A stretch of DNA of 64,000 nucleotides from NCBI GenBank assembly GCA_900317055.1, contig ONFF01000006.1, positions 83,345 to 147,344 of the forward strand, in the 5' to 3' direction. The DNA is from an uncultured Bacteroidales bacterium. Its GTDB lineage: Bacteria > Bacteroidota > Bacteroidia > Bacteroidales > F082. A program made the position numbers and the translations under genes. Below are positions 59,424 to 64,000 of the stretch, in pieces. The number at the start of each line of letters is the position of its first letter. Positions within the stretch are counted from its first letter, which is position 1. The notes under the pieces are model-generated. The model made no database searches and was not told the origin of the DNA. It was given only the letters and a program-made list of their open reading frames with translations.

Positions 59424-59921
59424 TCAATGTTTGTTTTGCAATCTTTCTTCGCAATCAAGCAGCAATTGGTAATGGATTCTATTGAAAAGACCCATCTTGC
59501 AGAGCAGTTCGATATCCTCGTGGCTCATCCACATCACAGAATCCACTTCATCTTTTTGCAAATGCAACATTTCAGCAGGCACATTGCTTTTCAGCATATA
59601 CAGAAAAGTGAACTTATAATCATATCGCCTAATCTTCACCAATTTAAGCTCACTCTTGGTCGCTGAAAGCCCAATTTCTTCCTTCATCTCGCGCAACATG
59701 GCTTGAGCAAAATCGCGCTCGCCACTTTGCACATGTCCCGCAGTAGTGGAATAGAAATTGCCCTTATTGGGCGACACCTTCTGAATCAGGTACTGACCCT
59801 GGTCATTGTAGACATAAACCGCCACGATTGGAATCATCAAGCCTGGCGGCACCCGCTTCCCACGTTCAATAGTCTGGCCTGTAGGTTTCAGGTCTCTGTC
59901 ATACAAATCCAGAATTTCCAT
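59424..59921 (-). CDS. NUDIX hydrolase
   Basis: A 165-residue NUDIX-fold protein hydrolysing a nucleoside-diphosphate-linked compound. The NUDIX box reads GHVQSGERDFAQAMLREMKE then EIGLS; between the first conserved Glu and the Arg-Glu pair there are eight residues instead of the standard seven. The N-terminal part (DRDLKPTGQTIERGKRVPPG) and KFTFLYMLKSNVP are like isopentenyl-diphosphate isomerase-type or ADP-ribose-type members, not conclusive. ATG 59921 is chosen because earlier in-frame starts overlap the SPFH gene and a stem-loop. Confidence 0.85.
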   Translation of the reverse strand: MEILDLYDRDLKPTGQTIERGKRVPPGLMIPIVAVYVYNDQGQYLIQKVSPNKGNFYSTTAGHVQSGERDFAQAMLREMKEEIGLSATKSELKLVKIRRYDYKFTFLYMLKSNVPAEMLHLQKDEVDSVMWMSHEDIELLCKMGLFNRIHYQLLLDCEERLQNKH

Positions 59922-59934
59922 AATAACATATGTT

Positions 59935-59964
59935 TGTAGAGACGCGCCAAGGCACGTCTCTACA
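59935..59964 (+). repeat. 10-bp perfect stem-loop between NUDIX and SPFH genes
   Basis: TGTAGAGACG pairs with CGTCTCTACA around CGCCAAGGCA, just after the SPFH stop codon on the reverse strand. It resembles widespread intergenic palindromes and may act as a terminator or REP element; no T-run follows. Confidence 0.6.
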
Positions 59965-59967
59965 GCA

Positions 59968-60930
59968 TTATTTTGCAAATAAATCTTTGATGCCACCCAA
60001 CGAACCCAACACATTCGTGGCTTCGTAAGGCAGATAAACCGTCTTGTTCTCCTGTCCGCTCGCCACTTCTTTCAATGTCTCAATATATTTCACGGCAAGC
60101 AAATAGTTGACCGGATCGGCACCACGGTCGGCAACGGCTTCGGCAATGTTGCGAATGGCAGCAGCTTCAGCTTCGGCCTGCAAGACTTTGGCACGAGCTT
60201 CACCTTCAGCCTTGAGGATGTTGGCTTGCTTGTCAGCCTCAGCCGCATTGATTTCTGCCTGCTTCTCACCCTCCGAATTCAGAATCTGAGCCTGCTTCTC
60301 ACCTTCTGCCTTCAAAATCTCGGCACGACGGTTACGTTCGGCTTGCATTTGGAGTTCCATCGTGCGACGGATGCTCTCAGGAGGAGTAATATCCTGCAAT
60401 TCAACACGATTCACTTTCACTCCCCATTTATTGGTGGCATCATCAAGCACATTACGAAGCTTAGAGTTGATGGTATCACGCGAAGTCAAAGTCTCGTCAA
60501 GTTCCATCTCACCCACCACATTACGGAGCGTGGTCTGCGTCAGCTTCTCGATGGCGACAGGAAGGTTTTGGATTTCGTAAGTGGACTTCATCGGATCCAC
60601 AATCTGGAAATATAGCAAGGCATTGATTTCGGTCATCACATTATCCTTGGTGATAACGCTTTGTTTGTCAAAGTCATACACCTGTTCACGCATATCAATG
60701 CGATTGGCACGGTAAAGTCTGCCATTCTGTTGACGAACGATGACCTCTTTTGCCTGCTCAATGATGGGCAACACAATATTGATACCCGCATTCAAAGTGC
60801 GGTTGTACTTTCCAAGGCGCTCCACAATCATGGTTTCCGACTGCGAAACAATTTTGATGCCTCGAAGGATATAGATCACAACGAGGATGCCCAATACGAT
60901 TAAGACGATGTTTAAGACAGTTAAATTCAT
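59968..60930 (-). CDS. SPFH/band 7 protein (stomatin/paraslipin-like)
   Basis: A 320-residue membrane-anchored protein: N-terminal helix (LTVLNIVLIVLGILVVIYIL), the SPFH domain from about residue 25 (SETMIVERLGKYNRTLNAGI), and a long coiled coil with the repeated motif LKAEGEKQAQILNSEGEKQA. Such proteins scaffold membrane microdomains and oligomerise into rings; together with the NfeD protein 18 nt upstream this is the classical stomatin-NfeD pair. Confidence 0.92.
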   Translation of the reverse strand: MNLTVLNIVLIVLGILVVIYILRGIKIVSQSETMIVERLGKYNRTLNAGINIVLPIIEQAKEVIVRQQNGRLYRANRIDMREQVYDFDKQSVITKDNVMTEINALLYFQIVDPMKSTYEIQNLPVAIEKLTQTTLRNVVGEMELDETLTSRDTINSKLRNVLDDATNKWGVKVNRVELQDITPPESIRRTMELQMQAERNRRAEILKAEGEKQAQILNSEGEKQAEINAAEADKQANILKAEGEARAKVLQAEAEAAAIRNIAEAVADRGADPVNYLLAVKYIETLKEVASGQENKTVYLPYEATNVLGSLGGIKDLFAK

Positions 60931-60948
60931 AATTATTGTTTTTGATGA

Positions 60949-61383
60949 TTAATGACAAGGTTTAACCGTAACGATGATGCTGTCCAGCTTGATGATTTCG
61001 ACATCGGTCCCTTTCTCAATGACCGATCCATCTTCCGAAACCGCTTTCCAGTCGTCACCGTCGATGGCCACACGACCCGTATGCTGCGATGCATCGATAC
61101 ATTCAGAGACAACGCCTTTCCGTCCAATGATGGCTTCGGCATTGGTCTTCACATCCTTAGATTTCTTGTCCAAAAAACGCACAACCACAGGCCTTAAAAA
61201 GATGAATGTCAGCAATGAAACCACGACAAACGCCAAGATTTGCCAAGTCAAGCTACCACCCAATCCAGAAACTAAAGCTGAAAAAGCGGCACCAAGGGCA
61301 AAACAGAGGGCACCAAAACCTGCGGTGCAAATCTCGACGATTACCAGTACGATTGCAGCAATAAGCCAATAGTAATATTCCAT
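60949..61383 (-). CDS. NfeD family membrane protein
   Basis: A 144-residue protein with two to three N-terminal hydrophobic segments (YYYWLIAAIVLVIVEI, QILAFVVVSLLTFIFL) and a C-terminal OB-fold domain (IGRKGVVSECIDASQHTGRV then VAIDGDDWKAVSEDG), the short NfeD form. It precedes the SPFH gene, its usual partner. ATG 61383 is favoured since a TATATTTG -7 element lies at 61412-61405, upstream of it and inside the longer alternative. Confidence 0.9.
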   Translation of the reverse strand: MEYYYWLIAAIVLVIVEICTAGFGALCFALGAAFSALVSGLGGSLTWQILAFVVVSLLTFIFLRPVVVRFLDKKSKDVKTNAEAIIGRKGVVSECIDASQHTGRVAIDGDDWKAVSEDGSVIEKGTDVEIIKLDSIIVTVKPCH

Positions 61384-61404
61384 AGCAACATAGGTTTGAT
61401 TTTG

Positions 61405-61412
61405 CAAATATA
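61405..61412 (-). promoter_or_regulatory. -7 promoter element of the nfeD-SPFH unit
   Basis: The reverse strand reads TATATTTG, 21 nt before the ATG at 61383, next to the terminator of the upstream gene. Confidence 0.55.
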
Positions 61413-61454
61413 CAAAAAAAAGGCGACACCCACAAGGGTGCCGCCCTTTTTTTT
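61413..61454 (-). terminator. Rho-independent terminator of the cleaved-adhesin gene
   Basis: A GC-rich stem (GGCGACACCC with GGGTGCCGCC, one mismatch) flanked by A- and T-runs on both sides, so it may act in both directions. Confidence 0.85.
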
Positions 61455-61479
61455 GCGGGAATCAATCCCGCAGTGTCAA

Positions 61480-64000
61480 TTATTGCATGACAGTGACGCG
61501 TTTGACGGTCACACCTTCCTCAGTGTAGACGCGCACCATGTACATGCCAGCGTTGAACTGGGCCATGTTCAGAGTGTAGACGTTAGCATTGAGTTCGGTG
61601 TCGAAGACCACCTGACCGAGCATGCTCACAACAGTGATGCGGCTCATGCCGTTGGCTTCGATCGTCACATTGCCCTTCGTCGGGTTAGGATAGAGGGCAA
61701 CCTTGTCGTTGTTCTCGTTGATGCCAGTCACGCCAACCTCAACATAGTCGTTGTTCGGATTGTCGAAGGCAGCAGCGGGATCAGACTCGCAGTCGTTGTC
61801 ATAGACAGTAGTCACCTGGTAGTAGTAAGTACCAGCGCCAGCAGGCGTGTCGATGTACTCGTAGTAGGTCTGGCCAGCAACATAAGCCACAGTGCCGACG
61901 AGGTCATAGTTGGCGTTGTCGGTCGAACGATACACCTTGAAGTTCACGATGTTGGCGCGGTTCTTAGCACCATTGGCCAACTGGATGTCATCGACATCGA
62001 GGATGAACATATCAGTGCAGTTGAAGTGACGGATAGCAATCTTACGACCATCGCCAGCGTATTCACTGAGGTCAACCGTGTACTGATGCCAGCTGCCTTG
62101 AGCGCGGGTGTTGCCACCACGGCCGAAGCTCATGACATCACCACCAGCCTTAGCAGTCATTGTCCACTCTTGGACCATAGCAAATGTATTGCCACCGTCC
62201 TCAGAGACAGCCACGCCGAAGTGTTCGGCAACATAGCTAGCATCTTGACCGCAAGCCCAGAAGCTGAAGGTTGAACCTTCGCAGAGGGTCACGGCAGGCG
62301 AAACGAGCCAGTTGTCAGGAGTCAGAGCTCCAACAACATTGCTGTAAGAACCAGAGACGATGAGATCTTGTGATGAATTGTGACCGGCACCAGCAAGGTT
62401 ACCACCATTCAGATAGATACCGTCGCAGGCAGAACCAAGGATCCAGTTGTAGCCATCACCATCAACGTCGATGGTTGTCCAACCAGCAGGCATCTGACCA
62501 TTGTCGAAGTTTTCAGTGAACTCGTCACCTTCGCAGCCGCCAGGACCTGGGCCAGGATTCTCTTCACCCCACCAGACTTTCACCTGGTCGGTAGCATTGA
62601 GAGCCTCGCCGTGGATAGGCATGTAAGCAGCGCAAGAACCACCGGTAGGACCGAACTCGCAGACCGGGCAACCCATGGACCAACCATAGTTGTGGTCGGG
62701 CAGGACCATCTGGCCAGGATAGATCGGGCGGACGCAGTATTCGTGGTCGCCGAACTCACCTTCAACGGTGTACTCGCGGTCGTCAGGACCAGCGAAAGCA
62801 ACAAACTCGCCGTCTTCCGTGATCAGGAAGCCGATGAGGTCGGTAGGAGTCACGATTTCGCAGTCGGTCTCACCTTCACCTTCAGTCTTGGTGAAGTTGA
62901 TGACGCAAGGTTGCTGTGAATAGTTGGTGATCATCAGGATGTAGTACTCACCAACTTCAGGCATGTGGTAGTTGATGCTGCCGTGGCTCGTGTTGTGCTG
63001 ATGTTGACCTTCAGCATAGCCGAGATAGCAATCTTCAGAGTAAGAGGATGAGTAGCAGCAGTCCATAATCTTATTGGCAGTCAAGTTGCTGCAAGCTGTG
63101 CCAGACATCACTTCTTGTTCAGTGTAGGGACCCCACATGCAGAAGTCGATATCTCTATCGGTACCACTGTTCGGGTCATGGCCTTCCATGTGGATCACGA
63201 ATGGGCCACCCGTATGTATTCTCATGTGGTAGAACGAAGGATTGTAAGACATACCGATGCAACCATCATCCATACCAGGCTCGTTGGCTTGGTTACTGGT
63301 GTTAGCAGCTTCAAACGTAATCACTTCAGAGGTGCAGAACGGCAGTGAGTTGACGCAATGGTCATTGTCAACTCTAGCGTTGCTCAACAGCACATCCATG
63401 ATGACAGAGGTAAAGTTCTCAGAAGAAACACTGCTCTTCCAGCCAGACATACGATCGGCGATGTCAACCTTGCTCAGCAGGCTGAAGTCGGCGATAGCGT
63501 TACGATAGACCGTCTCAAACTCATCCATAGAACCAGTGAGGATGAACTGGCCGTATTCCTCTTCAGGAATCAGTGAGAAGCGGCTGTCATTGCTGATGAC
63601 ATAGAGCAAGTAAGCTCTGAGGTCGACATTGTCGAGAGCGAAGAAGTTCAGCATCATGCCGTCTTCAGCATATTGCGTGTAGAACTCACCACCCTTGGCA
63701 AGGTTCATACCACCCTTGGCACCAGAGGTCAACTCGATGTCGTCAACATCCAGGATGAACTGGTCGTTGCAGTTGAAGTGACGGATAGCAATGTACTTCT
63801 GACCAGCAAAGGCGCTCAGGTCAACAGTGTACTGATGCCATGAGCCTTGGGCACGGGTTTGACCGCCACGGCCGATGCTCATCGCACCACCGCTCTTGGC
63901 GGTCATCGTCCACTCTTGAACAGAAGTCCAGCCGCTCGTTCCGTTGTCGGAAACGAACACGCCAAAGTGCTCAGCAGCATAGCTGGCATCTTGAGCGCAA
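61480..64000 (-). CDS. Large cleaved-adhesin-domain surface protein with T9SS sorting domain (5' part outside window)
   Basis: The reverse strand stays open to the window edge, at least 839 residues, so the true start is outside. Two copies of a cleaved-adhesin (choice-of-anchor J) domain are present: the second ends around residue 640 with FGRGGNTRAQGSWHQYTVDL and the first, cut, lies at the window end (SIGRGGQTRAQGSWHQYTVD). Between them is module A (YTQYAEDGMMLNFFALDNVD ... DIDFCMWGPYTE), shared with the genes at 35530 and 39101. A fibronectin-like stretch (VYRSTDNANYDLVGTV) and a sorting domain (VALYPNPTKGNVTIEA) finish it. Cleaved-adhesin domains occur in gingipains and haemagglutinins; binding of host or matrix ligands is inferred. 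Codon choice is strongly C-ending, suggesting high expression. Confidence 0.85.
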   Translation of the reverse strand, partial: CAQDASYAAEHFGVFVSDNGTSGWTSVQEWTMTAKSGGAMSIGRGGQTRAQGSWHQYTVDLSAFAGQKYIAIRHFNCNDQFILDVDDIELTSGAKGGMNLAKGGEFYTQYAEDGMMLNFFALDNVDLRAYLLYVISNDSRFSLIPEEEYGQFILTGSMDEFETVYRNAIADFSLLSKVDIADRMSGWKSSVSSENFTSVIMDVLLSNARVDNDHCVNSLPFCTSEVITFEAANTSNQANEPGMDDGCIGMSYNPSFYHMRIHTGGPFVIHMEGHDPNSGTDRDIDFCMWGPYTEQEVMSGTACSNLTANKIMDCCYSSSYSEDCYLGYAEGQHQHNTSHGSINYHMPEVGEYYILMITNYSQQPCVINFTKTEGEGETDCEIVTPTDLIGFLITEDGEFVAFAGPDDREYTVEGEFGDHEYCVRPIYPGQMVLPDHNYGWSMGCPVCEFGPTGGSCAAYMPIHGEALNATDQVKVWWGEENPGPGPGGCEGDEFTENFDNGQMPAGWTTIDVDGDGYNWILGSACDGIYLNGGNLAGAGHNSSQDLIVSGSYSNVVGALTPDNWLVSPAVTLCEGSTFSFWACGQDASYVAEHFGVAVSEDGGNTFAMVQEWTMTAKAGGDVMSFGRGGNTRAQGSWHQYTVDLSEYAGDGRKIAIRHFNCTDMFILDVDDIQLANGAKNRANIVNFKVYRSTDNANYDLVGTVAYVAGQTYYEYIDTPAGAGTYYYQVTTVYDNDCESDPAAAFDNPNNDYVEVGVTGINENNDKVALYPNPTKGNVTIEANGMSRITVVSMLGQVVFDTELNANVYTLNMAQFNAGMYMVRVYTEEGVTVKRVTVMQ

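Noticed and set aside
61396-62274. 292-codon plus-strand frame
   Set aside because: Antisense to the T9SS adhesin gene; Val/His-rich composition is what the reverse of that gene would give.

Overview
This window reads as a chromosome segment of a Bacteroidota species, most likely order Bacteroidales. The evidence is: -7 promoter elements of the TAnnTTTG type in front of many genes; eight genes whose products end in a type IX secretion (T9SS) type A sorting domain; a pair of gingipain-family (C25) proteases; an Rnf operon in the order B-C-D-G-E-A; and Bacteroidota-typical families such as YfhO, DUF4834, a GIN-domain (DUF2807) lipoprotein and an rSAM/lipoprotein pair. No rRNA, tRNA, CRISPR array, integrase, transposase or phage gene was found. 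No gene-free stretch exceeds about 300 bases; the longest is 52748-53022.

Layout. (1) 1-2792: an operon of a 5-alpha-reductase-family enzyme and an Old Yellow Enzyme cut by the window edge, then a zinc peptidase and a small lipoprotein. (2) 2984-4759: pepD and rpmH. (3) 4901-15441 plus 18205-21066: a cell-surface glycan region with glycosyltransferases, a methyltransferase, YfhO, a flippase, YihY, and a teichoic-acid-like set (LicD, glycerol-3-phosphate cytidylyltransferase-like protein, CDP-glycerol glycerophosphotransferase-like protein, PP-loop enzyme) facing a divergent SDR-cytidylyltransferase fusion. A T9SS-exported FG-GAP protein sits inside it. (4) 21137-26895: RseC plus the Rnf complex, which couples ferredoxin:NAD+ electron transfer to ion pumping. 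(5) 27107-46468: a secretion island with two tandem C25 proteases, three large modular adhesin-like proteins, a lipoprotein and a beta-barrel protein. (6) 46566-52747: GIN lipoprotein, a Nat-like ABC exporter and a Ytr-like ABC operon with its own GntR regulator and a visible operator. (7) 53023-54281: a radical SAM enzyme with a tiny lipoprotein partner. (8) 54357-61383: CotH-like T9SS protein, membrane proteins, ADP-forming acyl-CoA synthetase, NUDIX, SPFH and NfeD. (9) 61480-64000: the 3' part of a cleaved-adhesin T9SS protein running off the window.

The most interesting signals are the radical SAM/lipoprotein pair with a perfect palindrome behind its promoter, the steroid-type reductase operon, the SDR-cytidylyltransferase fusion in a teichoic-acid-like locus of a Gram-negative, two apparently undescribed secreted modules shuffled among the T9SS proteins, and several intergenic elements built from short words repeated directly and in inverted orientation, including a cloverleaf-like 103-nt element at 52890-52992. 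All family calls come from reading motifs; no database search was run.
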